Source: Paenimyroides baculatum (GTDB lineage: Bacteria > Bacteroidota > Bacteroidia > Flavobacteriales > Flavobacteriaceae). From it: DNA of 64,000 nt. Positions within the stretch are counted from its first letter, which is position 1. Each line of letters starts with the position of its first letter. The stretch lies in contig NZ_VWSG01000004.1 in assembly GCF_008629655.1 (NCBI RefSeq), forward strand, positions 203,472 through 267,471, read 5' to 3'. The notes below the pieces were generated by a model that saw only the letters and a program-made list of their open reading frames with translations, made no database searches and was not told where the DNA came from. Positions 36,128 through 45,638 of this stretch are shown here, piece after piece. A program made the position numbers and the translations under genes.

Positions 36128-37675
36128 CTATTTTTTAATGACTTTTACAGATGTGTTTACCACATCGGTTTTAATATTGATAACATAAGTTCCTGTAGCA
36201 TAACCTGCCAAATTCACCGCAACCATGTCGTGTTTCAGTTGTTCGGTATGCAGTAATCTGCCATTTAGATCGAAAACGTTTACCACTCCTTCTTTATACT
36301 CGTGGTTGATTACAATTTGTGTAAATCCTTCGGTAGGATTCGGGAATGCTTCTATCTTGATTTCTGGTTGCTTTACGTCGTCTTTTGGTCCCAGTTTTAC
36401 CACCCAGTAATCATCCCTGCCTTGTGTTGATGTTTTGTACTTTGCGTTCTTGCCTGTAGAATTCCCTGCAAACACTAATCCTCCGTCACGGGTAATAACT
36501 GTTTTTCTAAGCAAATCATCTCCGCTTGTTGACAATTCCTTTTCCCAAACCTGCTCGCCTTTGTCATCTACTTGGATAGAAACATAGCTTTTTTTGTTGG
36601 TCTTAGCATCGGTTTTATAACCTGATAACAAGATGTTCTTATTCGGCATTACGGCTGTTGATGTTAAGAATTCGCTGCCTTCTAAATCAAAACTATACTG
36701 ATCCACCGGTTTAAATCGGTTATCGGTTTTAATCACAAAGAAATCACTTCCTTTTTCTGATTTTATCGTAAGGTTCCCCGTACCATTTTCGGAATAGGTA
36801 TTGCCTGTAATAGTGTATCCTTGTTTGTTTTCTGCAATTAGTATTTCATTCAGCTGGTCGTCGTTTTCACTTCCTAAAACGTATTCGTTTAGAAGATTTC
36901 CTTTTACATCAAGATCCAAAATCCACAAATCGTAACCACCGTAACTGTCTTTTTGCTTGCTGCCTGATGCAGGTGAGTTGGAAACTCCGCCAATGATGTA
37001 GCCGTTTTCAGTCTCTACAATGGTTCTTGGTTCGTCGTTATAAATACCGCCGAATGTTTTTTCCCATTCTACTTTACCTTGTTTGTCGGTTTTAATGATC
37101 CAATAATCCAACCCCCCAAACTTATCTTCTGATTTTTGGTCGTTTTGTCCGGAATTGGTTGTGCCTGCAATTAAGTAGCCACCGCCTTTTACCTGTTTTA
37201 TCTGTACCAGTCGATCATCACCGTCACCTCCATAGCTTTGCTGCCATTCCTGGTCGCCACGGGCATTTATCTTTACAATCCAGATATCGTTCTTCCCTTT
37301 GTTTTCTGAAGATTTGGTATCGCTTTTACCTGAATTGGAATAACCGCCTAATATATAACCCATATCGGTTGTTGGATAAATGCTTTTTAAGATGTCCTGA
37401 CCTTCACCACCAAAGCTCAACTGCCATTCTTCTTCACCACTCTTGTCCATCTTCCATAGGAAATAGTCTAAATTCCCCTGGCTTTTCTGGGATTTTAATC
37501 CTGATTTGTCGGACAGTGAACTTCCCGCTAATAGAAAGCCGTAATCTAATGTGGGAACCATATCAAAAAGGTATTCGGAATGTTCGCCACCGATTGTTTT
37601 TTCCCATACCACCTTTTGGCTGTACCCGCTAAATGCAGACATGCCAAAGAGTAGAAAAAGTAGTTTCTTTTTCAT
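36128..37675 (-). CDS. exported repeat protein with T9SS type A sorting domain
   Basis: A 515-aa protein with a signal peptide (ending FSGYSQ), six or more propeller-like repeats of the form GGxxxD-x-WxxKxD (about 25-420), and a C-terminal type IX sorting domain (about 435-515, EAFPNPTEG, then VFDLNGRLLHTE and a Gly-Thr-Tyr-Val-Ile strand). It should be exported through the type IX system and attached to or released from the surface. As first gene of the RHS operon it may display or dock the RHS proteins. The Kelch-like repeat count is by eye. Confidence 0.88.
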   Translation of the reverse strand: MKKKLLFLLFGMSAFSGYSQKVVWEKTIGGEHSEYLFDMVPTLDYGFLLAGSSLSDKSGLKSQKSQGNLDYFLWKMDKSGEEEWQLSFGGEGQDILKSIYPTTDMGYILGGYSNSGKSDTKSSENKGKNDIWIVKINARGDQEWQQSYGGDGDDRLVQIKQVKGGGYLIAGTTNSGQNDQKSEDKFGGLDYWIIKTDKQGKVEWEKTFGGIYNDEPRTIVETENGYIIGGVSNSPASGSKQKDSYGGYDLWILDLDVKGNLLNEYVLGSENDDQLNEILIAENKQGYTITGNTYSENGTGNLTIKSEKGSDFFVIKTDNRFKPVDQYSFDLEGSEFLTSTAVMPNKNILLSGYKTDAKTNKKSYVSIQVDDKGEQVWEKELSTSGDDLLRKTVITRDGGLVFAGNSTGKNAKYKTSTQGRDDYWVVKLGPKDDVKQPEIKIEAFPNPTEGFTQIVINHEYKEGVVNVFDLNGRLLHTEQLKHDMVAVNLAGYATGTYVINIKTDVVNTSVKVIKK

Positions 37676-37785
37676 AAGTAATAATTAATATGTTATTTGT
37701 AAACCTTTATTTGAAGTATATAAAGCAGCCGAAACCACTTTGATAGTAGTGTAGTAATGTTTCATAAGTGTGTTTTAATTTGGTG

Positions 37786-37815
37786 CAAAAATATAATTAA
37801 TTGTTAAAAACGCAA
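37786..37815 (-). promoter_or_regulatory. promoter of the T9SS-RHS operon
   Basis: On the minus strand TTG (37815-37813), a 19-bp spacer, and TATTTTTG (37793-37786) match the Bacteroidota -33/-7 promoter. The leader to the ATG at 37675 would be about 105 nt. Confidence 0.5.
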
Positions 37816-38231
37816 TTTTATATTTTTATTTTTTTCTGTAGAAATGAGGATATTTTGATTAGGAAAATGGGAAATGAGGGAAATGTTGAATTACCTTCGC
37901 TCCCCACATACTCTGCTGCATGTATTCGCAGACTTTAGACTTCGTCCTCGGGTGTTTAACAGTTGATTCCGATGGCTCGGGACAAGACCTGCTAAACTGT
38001 TGAATCTTTGAGGTGTTGGGTGTTGGTTACGAGATTTCATATACCACGGATGCATATATGCTGAATGTTGTACATTCAGTTGTTTACATTACCTACATTA
38101 TGAAGATGATTTATAAGCTTATCTTTTCTTTACTTGTGCGACCCCTTGTCAAGCAAGGGGTGACAGCAAACTGCTATTTTTAGTTTGAATGTATTGGTTC
38201 TCGACAGAGCTCGAACTGACAGGGGTTTGTT

Positions 38232-38490
38232 GTGGTAGAAATATTTGGCTTTGAGATCTCCATTGTTAGTGATTAATATATCTAGTTTTTTCTCTTCTTT
38301 ATAACTAAAGAAGCAAAGTTTTTATTGCGGTCAAGCTTTAAACGGTCAAAATCTTGTTTGTTGGCTAACCCATCGGAACGATCGCTATGCGACCCGATGT
38401 GTTTTAACGACAACTGCACCGTTTTGACACCCGCTTAAAGCTTAAATACCGCTAGTGATTCGTGTGGGTTGTATTTATTGTGTTTTCATT
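38232..38490. repeat. palindromic repeat, unit B
   Basis: Begins TGGTAGAAATATTTGGCTTT and ends near GTGTGGGTTGTATTTATTG. Arms are GCGGT (38327-38331) with ACCGC (38448-38452) and the inner CATCGG (38371-38376) with CCGATG (38394-38399), enclosing TCGC and GCGA. Confidence 0.8.
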
Positions 38491-38518
38491 TTCACTGAGA
38501 TATTGTTCAACATGATAA

Positions 38519-38850
38519 CTGGTTCTCGACTAGCGCTCAAACTGAAGAGGATTTGGAGTGGTAGAAATATCTGGCTTTGAAATCTCCTTTGTTAGTGATT
38601 GATATATTTCCGTTTCTTTGTACTTTTATGTCCAAACTTTATTTTACAGCTTGGAAGCCATGAACCTTTTCGGTTTCATGCCCGAAAAGTACCAAAAGTG
38701 CTTTTATTGCGGCGATCTTTTAATCGGTCGAAATTCACTTTTGAATCTACCTGATCGAAACGGCGCTTTGCACCCCGATCAGCTTACGCTTCATGCAGTG
38801 GTTCGACGCTCGCTTAAAAGTTCATACCGCTTTTGATTCGTGTGGGTTGA
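38519..38850. repeat. palindromic repeat, unit C
   Basis: Shares the TGGTAGAAATAT-TGGCTTTG head and the GATTCGTGTGGGTTG tail with units B and D, and the CTTGGAAGCC-TGAACC phrase with units E and F. Inner hairpin CTGATCG (38751-38757) with CGATCAG (38776-38782). Confidence 0.8.
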
Positions 38851-39047
38851 TTATTATGTTTTTAATTTTAAATGGGTAATTAATTAAAAGGGTATGGGGA
38901 ATACAGGGGAAGCGACAGCATACCTAAAGATGCTGAAAAAGAGAAACGGAACTTCTAAAACGGTTAAACAAAAGTGATATATTTACAATTTTAAAGAACA
39001 AGCAAAGCACCTAAACGTTATAGTAAATACTAGAAAATAAACACAGA

Positions 39048-39665
39048 ATGAAAAAATTATTACTTTTAATTTTTTTTATATTTTTAGTCAGTTGCAACCA
39101 AAAAGCACAGACACAAAATAGTAGCAAACCAACTGTCAACATGCAAAAGCGGGACAGTATTTATGGCGAAAAACTTATTGAAAATTATTTTCTAAAATAT
39201 GCTGACAATTCAAAAATTGACAGTTTAAAAATACAACTCAAAAATTCGTTTGATATTTACGATGAAAATAATTTCAAATTTGCCCATATTGATGCGGAAG
39301 AACTTGCTGAATTTAATTTTGGCTTTTTCCTTCCACAACTAAATAAAATGTTGGCAAAAAGGAATGTGAATTTGGTTGTTAAAACTGCCAATGATTATGA
39401 TACTACAAATGACATAGTAATCAATGAAGAAAAATTAAATCTTTACACTAAAAAAGAACTTGATAACCAAACATTTTGGGACACTTCCCCAAGAAACTTT
39501 TTTAAGAAAGTAAATGAATTACTAAAGGCAAAAAATAGTGATGAACAATTTTATCTGCTATATGGGGGAAATGATTTACAAACATTACTTTTAACAGACA
39601 AACAGTATTTAATTATCTTAGAGTATTACAAAGACGACGAAAAAGAAAAGCCATACAAACCTTAA
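39048..39665 (+). CDS. hypothetical lipoprotein
   Basis: A 205-aa lipoprotein with lipobox FLVSC (Cys16) and a polar linker (about 17-35). The mature part has mixed helices and strands (FAHIDAEELAEFNFGFFLPQ, later LLYGGNDLQTLLLTDKQYL). No family was recognised. It is the first of nine co-directional small genes, 17 bp before the DUF2695-like gene, in a region resembling an immunity-gene array. An envelope location is predicted; its function is unknown. Confidence 0.75.
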   Translation: MKKLLLLIFFIFLVSCNQKAQTQNSSKPTVNMQKRDSIYGEKLIENYFLKYADNSKIDSLKIQLKNSFDIYDENNFKFAHIDAEELAEFNFGFFLPQLNKMLAKRNVNLVVKTANDYDTTNDIVINEEKLNLYTKKELDNQTFWDTSPRNFFKKVNELLKAKNSDEQFYLLYGGNDLQTLLLTDKQYLIILEYYKDDEKEKPYKP

Positions 39666-39682
39666 GCAATGCTACCAACAAA

Positions 39683-39994
39683 ATGCCAGATAAAAAAGAA
39701 ATAGAAAGAAGAAAACAGATCAGGAAGGAATTGAGAGACAAAGCGAAAATTGAATTTGAAAATTCGCTTCATATTTCAAGAGAAAAATTTACACAGTTAT
39801 TTGATTATTTGGATGAAAACCTCAGCGAATTCGGCTGTGATGATTCATTAAAACTCACCTGTGAATTTTTACAAAAGAATAAAATAGAAAATATAGAAGA
39901 AATTAAAAACTGGCTTGGTGAAAAAGGTGGTTATTGTGATTGCGAAGTATTAAATAATGTTGAGGAAATGTTTGAAGAAGATGCCATCCTTTAA
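39683..39994 (+). CDS. DUF2695 family protein
   Basis: A 103-aa cytosolic acidic protein. The second half carries the DUF2695 signature: LFDYLDENL, then a Cys-Asp-Asp-Ser-Leu-Lys-Leu-Thr segment and WLGEKGGYCDCEVLNNVEE. The function of the family is unknown; the three cysteines (GYCDCE plus the upstream one) could bind a metal. It overlaps the DUF4265-like gene by 14 bp. Genes of both families turn up near polymorphic toxins, which fits an immunity or accessory role here, but this is inference. Confidence 0.8.
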   Translation: MPDKKEIERRKQIRKELRDKAKIEFENSLHISREKFTQLFDYLDENLSEFGCDDSLKLTCEFLQKNKIENIEEIKNWLGEKGGYCDCEVLNNVEEMFEEDAIL

Positions 39995-40448
39995 TTCTGA
40001 AAAAATACTTGTTCGTTATTACAGTAATGTACTTGATGAAATTGTGGTAGAAACCCTATGGGCAGAAACTATTGATGCCGAAAAAGGACTTTACAAAATT
40101 GACAATATCCCTTTTTATGGTCCTGAATTTTCATCGGATGATATTGTATTTGCCGAGTTTGATGATGATGAAGAGAGAATTACATACAGAAATGTTGTGG
40201 AATATTCTGGAAACTCAACAATTCAAGTTATAGCACTCGACGAAAAACTTAACATTGAAGCCTTGAGAAATGAATTTAAAGAATTAGGCTGCGAAACAGA
40301 AGGAACTGGAAATAATTATTTTGTAATGGAAGTTCTTTTTAATAATAGTTATTCTACAATTTATAAAAAACTTAATGAATTAGAATCAGCCGGAAAAATT
40401 AGTTTTGCAGAAGCGAACATTTCGCAAAAACATTTAAACGAGAAATAA
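39981..40448 (+). CDS. DUF4265 family protein
   Basis: Start set at ATG 39981 (MPSFNSEKILVRYYSN), giving 155 aa; an ATG 24 bp upstream adds residues inside the preceding gene. It follows the DUF4265 plan: ETLWAETID, GLYKIDNIPFYGPEFSSDDI, then a variable middle and a GTGNNYFVMEV segment. DUF4265 proteins are small cytosolic proteins of unknown function, some encoded in toxin-immunity neighbourhoods. The overlap with the DUF2695 gene shows co-translation. Confidence 0.8.
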   Translation: MPSFNSEKILVRYYSNVLDEIVVETLWAETIDAEKGLYKIDNIPFYGPEFSSDDIVFAEFDDDEERITYRNVVEYSGNSTIQVIALDEKLNIEALRNEFKELGCETEGTGNNYFVMEVLFNNSYSTIYKKLNELESAGKISFAEANISQKHLNEK

Positions 40449-40512
40449 AAATCTGCAATCAAAATGAACTTTAATAGGGAAGCACAAATCTTATAACATA
40501 ATTTATATAAAA

Positions 40513-41499
40513 ATGTGGTTTGAACAATTAACAGGCTTTAGAGAAGAGTCTCCAGAAAACGTAAGGAAAAATATTTTGATTAGCGGTACCGAGCTTATCT
40601 CACTTGCAAACAATAAAAGATACCATTTTGGAAAACTGGAAATAGCAACATTAGCTGACCTACGGCAATATAACCATGTTTTAGAAGGATATAACGATAC
40701 TATTGAAATTACAGAAGTTGTAGCAGACGCACAAGATTTACACTGCCAACCGGAAAATGCCAATGCGTTGTTTCAGGTTGCATCTCAATTTAACCTGCTT
40801 GAAATGATAAGCCCTGCAATTATTCCCGAACAAGGGATAGACCGCTACGAAAATGACCATACCCAAGGACCTGTTTGTGCCATTGCATGTGGTGCAGGAA
40901 CCATATATAGAAATTATTTTGCAGAAACAAACGGGCAGACCGGGCAGACGGAACACAACCAGATTGACTGTTTGGATTTAATTGCAAAGGAACTAGATAA
41001 ACGTTTGAACCTTTGGAAAATGAAAAACGGGTATGCAATGATAAGTGAAAGGGGATTACTTACAATAAATAAAAAGATTGCACAGTTAAGCGCAGACGAC
41101 CGCGAAGATTTAAAAGGGAAATTAAAGACAGGCATACAGTGGAATACTGAAGTTACATTGGCAGCAAACAAACACAGGGTTTCACAAATATTTTGTTCAG
41201 CACTGCCTGTTGCCTACTGCCAAACCGAACCTATATACTGGGAAAGTTTTGCACGGGTTATTTTGGAAGCACTTTACGAATCGACCCTTTATGCAGGAAT
41301 GCTGAATATGATAGAACACCAATCTAACATTGTTTACCTTACCCTGGTAGGAGGCGGCGCATTCGGCAATGAGGAATACTGGATTATTGAATCGATGCAG
41401 AAAGCTTTTAAAAAATTCAAAAATGTTCCTTTGGATGTTAGGATTGTCAGTTACGGAAAATCGAAAAAAAATATACAACAGTTGTTGCAGGATCTCTAG
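40513..41499 (+). CDS. macrodomain-like hypothetical protein
   Basis: A 328-aa soluble protein. GPVCAIACGAGTIYRNYF (about 117-134) and VYLTLVGGGAFGNEEYWI (about 276-293), followed by an alternating strand-helix tail ending VRIVSYG, resemble a divergent macro-like fold with its glycine-rich nucleotide-binding loops. Similar proteins, as far as I recall, occur in both bacteria and eukaryotes without known function. If the fold is right, ADP-ribose or a related nucleotide would be the ligand. It is in the immunity-like array but longer and more conserved in style than its neighbours. The fold call is moderate. Confidence 0.5.
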   Translation: MWFEQLTGFREESPENVRKNILISGTELISLANNKRYHFGKLEIATLADLRQYNHVLEGYNDTIEITEVVADAQDLHCQPENANALFQVASQFNLLEMISPAIIPEQGIDRYENDHTQGPVCAIACGAGTIYRNYFAETNGQTGQTEHNQIDCLDLIAKELDKRLNLWKMKNGYAMISERGLLTINKKIAQLSADDREDLKGKLKTGIQWNTEVTLAANKHRVSQIFCSALPVAYCQTEPIYWESFARVILEALYESTLYAGMLNMIEHQSNIVYLTLVGGGAFGNEEYWIIESMQKAFKKFKNVPLDVRIVSYGKSKKNIQQLLQDL

Positions 41500-41543
41500 A
41501 AAGCATTTTTAAAGTAATACCACAAATATTAAAATCAATCTTT

Positions 41544-42275
41544 ATGAAAGTGATTAGTCTAATTTTTTCAGTTATCATTTTTTCATGTTCACCACGCATA
41601 TCAAACAACGTACTAGAGAAAGACTCTTTTTTGGAAAATACTTACAATAATGCCGCAGCTGCAGATACTGTAAATTTGAAAACAGAACTTATAGAAATTT
41701 TTACGGACAGTTTGACTATAGGCGTAAAAGGTAAAAACAAGCTGGAACTTATAAAGCACCGCGTTTTTGGAGACACATACGTAATTGTGAAATTCTATAC
41801 AAAAGCACCGTACCGCTGGTATCTGCAAAACACCTATTTGTATGAATGTAATGCATTAATGAGTATGATGCCGGACATTTCCGACTACAACAATGACGGT
41901 TTAAACGATGTTACGTTTATCTCGGCACAAGCTGCGCGAGGTGCTAACGAAGTTAGGAGGCTTTTTATTTATGATGACTACAAACAGGAACTGATTTCGA
42001 TTTTAAATTCAGAAGACTATCCCAACATGCGCTACAATAAAGAATTGGACTGTATTGATGCCTTTTTAGTTCATGGAGGAACATCAACCGTTTTTGCAAA
42101 AATTAAAAAAGACAGTCTGATACAATTTGCAAGCGTACATAATGACAGCCATAGAACAATATATGAAACAGATGCTGATGGAAACGAAAAACTAATTACA
42201 AAAGAAATAATTGATCCTGACAACATATATGTTAGATACAGCAATTACAAGCCATTAAAAGAATACCAAGATTAG
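41544..42275 (+). CDS. hypothetical lipoprotein with Asp-rich loop
   Basis: A 243-aa lipoprotein with lipobox IIFSC (Cys15). A middle segment, PDISDYNNDGLNDVTFISA, has the D-x-N-x-D-G calcium-loop look seen in FG-GAP/VCBS and XAC2610-type proteins. The rest is beta-rich. It is envelope-located by prediction. It is encoded 44 bp after the macro-like gene in the immunity-like series. No function is proposed. Confidence 0.7.
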   Translation: MKVISLIFSVIIFSCSPRISNNVLEKDSFLENTYNNAAAADTVNLKTELIEIFTDSLTIGVKGKNKLELIKHRVFGDTYVIVKFYTKAPYRWYLQNTYLYECNALMSMMPDISDYNNDGLNDVTFISAQAARGANEVRRLFIYDDYKQELISILNSEDYPNMRYNKELDCIDAFLVHGGTSTVFAKIKKDSLIQFASVHNDSHRTIYETDADGNEKLITKEIIDPDNIYVRYSNYKPLKEYQD

Positions 42276-42328
42276 AGATATAACTGCTAATAGATTCTTT
42301 AAACTACCGTTTTAAAACCTTATCATTT

Positions 42329-42790
42329 ATGAGTGGAAAAGTACATAAAATAGATCTGAATGCGCCTATAGTTGCAGGTAAAAGTGCAGCAGGTTTTATG
42401 CTAGGCATGCAGAAAAATGACGTGAGTAAGGAAGTTCTTAATTTATTCACCGTTACTGAAATTGTTAACGAGTATGTAAAAAATCTTTCACTCTACAAAT
42501 ATTACACGGAAGAAGTTATATTATTTTTTGAGCAAGACCAACTTACGCAGATAGGTTTACTTAATAATTATAAAGGAACTGTTTACAATGAACTTGGATT
42601 GGGAAGTGTGGTAAAAGATTTTGAAACAGTTTTCGGCGATATGGTTGAGGGTGACGAAGACCAGTTAGTATTTTCTAACCTAAAAGGACTGTGTTTTGAA
42701 GTAGATTCTTCAACATACACCAGCGCGAACTGGAAAGTTGAAATTCCAAAACAGAAAGTAACCGAAATCTATATTTATGAAGAGTATTGA
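42329..42790 (+). CDS. hypothetical 153-aa protein
   Basis: A soluble acidic protein starting MSGKVHKIDLN. The pattern PIVAGKSAAGFMLGMQKNDV near the start, LFFEQDQLTQIGL in the middle and a beta-rich second half resembles small immunity-type proteins, but no family was recognised. It is 53 bp after the lipoprotein gene and 43 bp before the next small gene. Confidence 0.65.
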   Translation: MSGKVHKIDLNAPIVAGKSAAGFMLGMQKNDVSKEVLNLFTVTEIVNEYVKNLSLYKYYTEEVILFFEQDQLTQIGLLNNYKGTVYNELGLGSVVKDFETVFGDMVEGDEDQLVFSNLKGLCFEVDSSTYTSANWKVEIPKQKVTEIYIYEEY

Positions 42791-42833
42791 ATAAATCACA
42801 GCGAAATTACAAATTTATAAAAGACACCCAACT

Positions 42834-43277
42834 ATGAATAATATGTACCCGGATCCTTGGAACTTTTCCAATACAGATAAAAATATGGTAGCACCCAACG
42901 GGAAATACAGTGTAACCTTCAGCGAACTTTCTGAAATTGCTATGGGAGGACCCCTTAAGGGTATATGTTATTTGATTTTGGGAAGCAGAAAAATAAAAAT
43001 ATGTGACCATGCCGGCGGACCGATTATATGGAATGAAGCGGGAGACTGCCTTGCTTTACCGGTGTGGACACGGAACAGGAAGCAACAAATTGGCATACTA
43101 GACATAAACAGCCAAACACAGACCCTTTTTAGGAACGAATTCAACGTACTTCATTTGAAAAAATTTCAGAATAACATGGTGTCAGGTATTGATAGTCCGC
43201 TGCATAAAAGCAACACACTAAACTTTGACCTTTCAATAGCAGAAATATCTTACGTTAAAGAATTATTTTTTGACTAA
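42834..43277 (+). CDS. hypothetical 147-aa protein
   Basis: A soluble protein with propeller-blade-like strands (AGGPIIWNEAGDCLALPVWT and QQIGILDINSQTQTLF). The gene 44095-44487 encodes a protein of similar strand rhythm, so the two may be distant relatives. It has no signal peptide. It is part of the immunity-like array; no family was recognised. Confidence 0.65.
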   Translation: MNNMYPDPWNFSNTDKNMVAPNGKYSVTFSELSEIAMGGPLKGICYLILGSRKIKICDHAGGPIIWNEAGDCLALPVWTRNRKQQIGILDINSQTQTLFRNEFNVLHLKKFQNNMVSGIDSPLHKSNTLNFDLSIAEISYVKELFFD

Positions 43278-43346
43278 TGATAGCTATGAATTAATTTTAA
43301 TTAAGAAATTATAAGTTTAATTTAAAAACTATATAAAAATTCATCA

Positions 43347-44021
43347 GTGAAAAAATACTATCCATTAATAATGTTGTTTTTGTGTTTTACAACATGTACT
43401 ACTAAAAATGAACTAAAAGGAAGCCAGAAAGAAGTAGTTAGGGATATTGAACTAACAATTCCCGTACTTGATAAGCGTAATGAGTTAAAAGATCATCCAA
43501 GTGTATTAAGGTGGTTAAGACAGGTATCTATTGACAGCCTTACTGAACTGCATGCAGCTTATTTTCCTGAATCCATGACAATTGATAATTTTGAAAATAA
43601 CAAAGAAAATCTAGAAGATTATTTTGTTATATATTCAAGAAAAGATGATCGACAAATAATTATCGAAGATTCTGATCTAGAAGAAATCTTGATCATTCAG
43701 ACAGAAAAGCTCAAAATACAAAGAATGACTATTCATGAAGCGTGGGAAAATATTCAAGTAGATCATTCGTTTTTGAAGCCAAGAGAATTTTTATTGCTAG
43801 ACAAATACAAAATAAGTGACAGATGTCAAACAGCAATTTTCTTAATGAAACAGTTTCCTTCACAACCAAACTATATCACAATAATTGTTTTAAATTTAGT
43901 AAACATTGATCAACAATTAATTTATGGTGCATACTACCTGGAATTAAAAAATAAAAAATCAATCACGGATGCTCGAAAAATCAGTGACAAAATTATAGAA
44001 CAGCTACTTGAAAATAATTAA
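43347..44021 (+). CDS. hypothetical lipoprotein (GTG start)
   Basis: A 224-aa lipoprotein read from GTG at 43347, which gives a proper signal peptide and lipobox region (LFLCFTTC). The mature part is acidic in the middle and mixed alpha/beta, with no recognised motif. Its predicted envelope location matches two other lipoproteins of this array. A longer gap of about 70 bp on each side suggests separate expression signals. Confidence 0.65.
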   Translation: MKKYYPLIMLFLCFTTCTTKNELKGSQKEVVRDIELTIPVLDKRNELKDHPSVLRWLRQVSIDSLTELHAAYFPESMTIDNFENNKENLEDYFVIYSRKDDRQIIIEDSDLEEILIIQTEKLKIQRMTIHEAWENIQVDHSFLKPREFLLLDKYKISDRCQTAIFLMKQFPSQPNYITIIVLNLVNIDQQLIYGAYYLELKNKKSITDARKISDKIIEQLLENN

Positions 44022-44094
44022 TACACATTAAAAAGAATAGTAAGCAACAGAAATATAAACAATACTGTAATGAATATTTTTAAGCATAAATTAA

Positions 44095-44487
44095 ATGAAC
44101 ATTCTCTATCAAAATTCCGAACTTACCCTCACCTATCAGCATGAACGTGTTTTTTTGACTGATAAATTAAACAGCGTTTTGTACGAAGAAGAGTTTTACG
44201 GAAATGCCAGCTGTGGCTTGATTGACAGTGAAAATAAGTGGGTATTAATTGGAGGTGATCATTTAACAGTTTGGACTAAAGAAAGAATTAGCATTATAAA
44301 ATCAGATGAATTTCAGTGGATTCATTCGTTGCGAACCAATTCAAAAAATACGGTTGAAATTTTAACTGATCCCTGGTCTGCAAGATCTGCAATATGGCAG
44401 TTAGATACCTCCACATTAGATCTAATGAAAATCCGGGATTTTCCTGATTACAGAGATCAGCAATATACAGATATAATTGAATGGTAA
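44095..44487 (+). CDS. hypothetical 130-aa protein
   Basis: A soluble protein of alternating strands (ELTLTYQHERVFLTDKLNSV and WVLIGGDHLTVWTKERISII), resembling a partial beta-propeller. No family was recognised. It closes the series of small genes before repeat unit D, and its layout is like that of the 147-aa protein encoded at 42834-43277. Confidence 0.65.
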   Translation: MNILYQNSELTLTYQHERVFLTDKLNSVLYEEEFYGNASCGLIDSENKWVLIGGDHLTVWTKERISIIKSDEFQWIHSLRTNSKNTVEILTDPWSARSAIWQLDTSTLDLMKIRDFPDYRDQQYTDIIEW

Positions 44488-45027
44488 TAATAGAACAAGT
44501 TTGATATTTGAATTACAAACAAAATTTGGAAAAAATTAAGTTTAGTATTTAAGCGACTTAATAAAATTTATAATACTGGTTCTTATTTTTTTTAAATGAC
44601 TTTACTAAATACTGTATATTGAATTGATGTATATTATAGTGGTAGAAATATTTGGCTTTGGGATCTCCGTTGTTAGTGATTGATACCTTTCGGTTTCTCT
44701 GTTCTTTTATGACTAAAAGAACCAAAAGTCTTTTCTTTTTGGTCTCGTCTCGGTCTAAAATCGGTTAAATAATGTCTTACAAGCTAACTAATCGAAACGT
44801 AGCAAAGCTAGCCCGATTAGTTTACGCTTGTTTCAACAATTTAACTGTCGATTTGATACCAATGACGCTTTGAATTCGTGTGGGTTGTATTTATTGTGTT
44901 TTTGTTAGGGAATGGGGAATTTATGAGGAGATATGAAATAACACAATATTGTTTTTAAACTCCATCAGATATACCAATCTCAATAATTTTATTTTATGCT
45001 ATATTGCACCCACTAAACAGTACATTT
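44488..45027. other. 540-bp gene-free region
   Basis: Mostly repeat unit D (44638-44920), followed by about 100 bp of AT-rich leader before the broken lipoprotein gene. Nothing else was recognised. Confidence 0.6.
44638..44920. repeat. palindromic repeat, unit D
   Basis: Head GTGGTAGAAATATTTGGCTT, tail ATTCGTGTGGGTTGTATTTA. Inner hairpin CTAATCG (44788-44794) with CGATTAG (44814-44820), enclosing TAGC (44800-44803) and GCTA (44807-44810). Both stems differ in sequence from those of units A-C yet pair perfectly. Confidence 0.8.
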
Positions 45028-45609
45028 ATGAAAAACTACTTTAAGTTTATTACCGCCTTGCTACTTACTTTATTTTTAACCGGTTGCGGTGCTATGGGAA
45101 CAAACACCCTTTATAGAAATGAAGCAAAAATATCTAAACCTGTGCGTATAGGTTTCAGTCAGGTAGCCAATGAAGAAATCATGGAAAAGATTGTAAAGGG
45201 AAGTACGCGTGTATACGACCTTACAACTACCGAGCTGCTGGAGAAACATAACATAGCATCGACCAAAATTTACGTTGAAGGTTTTGAAGGATTTGACACC
45301 GCATAAAGTAACAGGATTAAAGAGCTTTGCATTGAGCACAACGTTGATGGAATGTTGTTAACACAGTTGAAATTTTTGAATGTGCAGTACAGTAGTATGT
45401 TTATCCCTATTGGTGTTAGCGAGGATACGGAAGTTGAAATGCAGTACTACAATACAGATGGTACATTGCTACTGCATACAAAACACAATACACACATGGG
45501 AAATTCGTATATGACTTTTCCTGCTGCCGAACGTACGGTTAAAGACGGAACTGCAGGTGCGTTAGGAAGAATTTTGAAAGAAATGAAGGTTACTTCTGGG
45601 GCAAACTAA
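45028..45609 (+). pseudogene. lipoprotein gene with an in-frame stop
   Basis: ATG 45028 begins a lipoprotein (MKNYFKFITALLLTLFLTGC, lipobox Cys20). The frame meets TAA at 45304-45306 (after EGFEGFDTA) and continues open in the same frame to 45607-45609, with sensible protein sequence on both sides (NRIKELCIEHNVDGMLLTQL after the stop). The full product would be about 193 aa. A single substitution explains the break (TAA from AAA, CAA or GAA). Either it is a recent pseudogene or a sequencing error. The first 92 residues could still be made. Confidence 0.8.
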
Positions 45610-45638
45610 TGTTTAATTAATAACTGAAAACACATACA

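Larger units (their letters stand above)
37676..39047. other. 1.37-kb gene-free region with repeats
   Basis: Holds the promoter of the T9SS-RHS operon, an 8-bp-unit repeat patch with CCGATGGCTCGGGACAAG (about 37960-38045), and two palindromic repeat units (38232-38490 and 38519-38850). The last 170 bp are the leader of the lipoprotein gene at 39048. An open frame at 38618-38836 lies wholly in repeat sequence and is not a gene. Confidence 0.7.

Noticed and set aside
38618..38836. Open frame of 72 aa in repeat unit C
   Set aside because: It lies wholly in palindromic repeat DNA, and the corresponding parts of the other units do not keep the frame.
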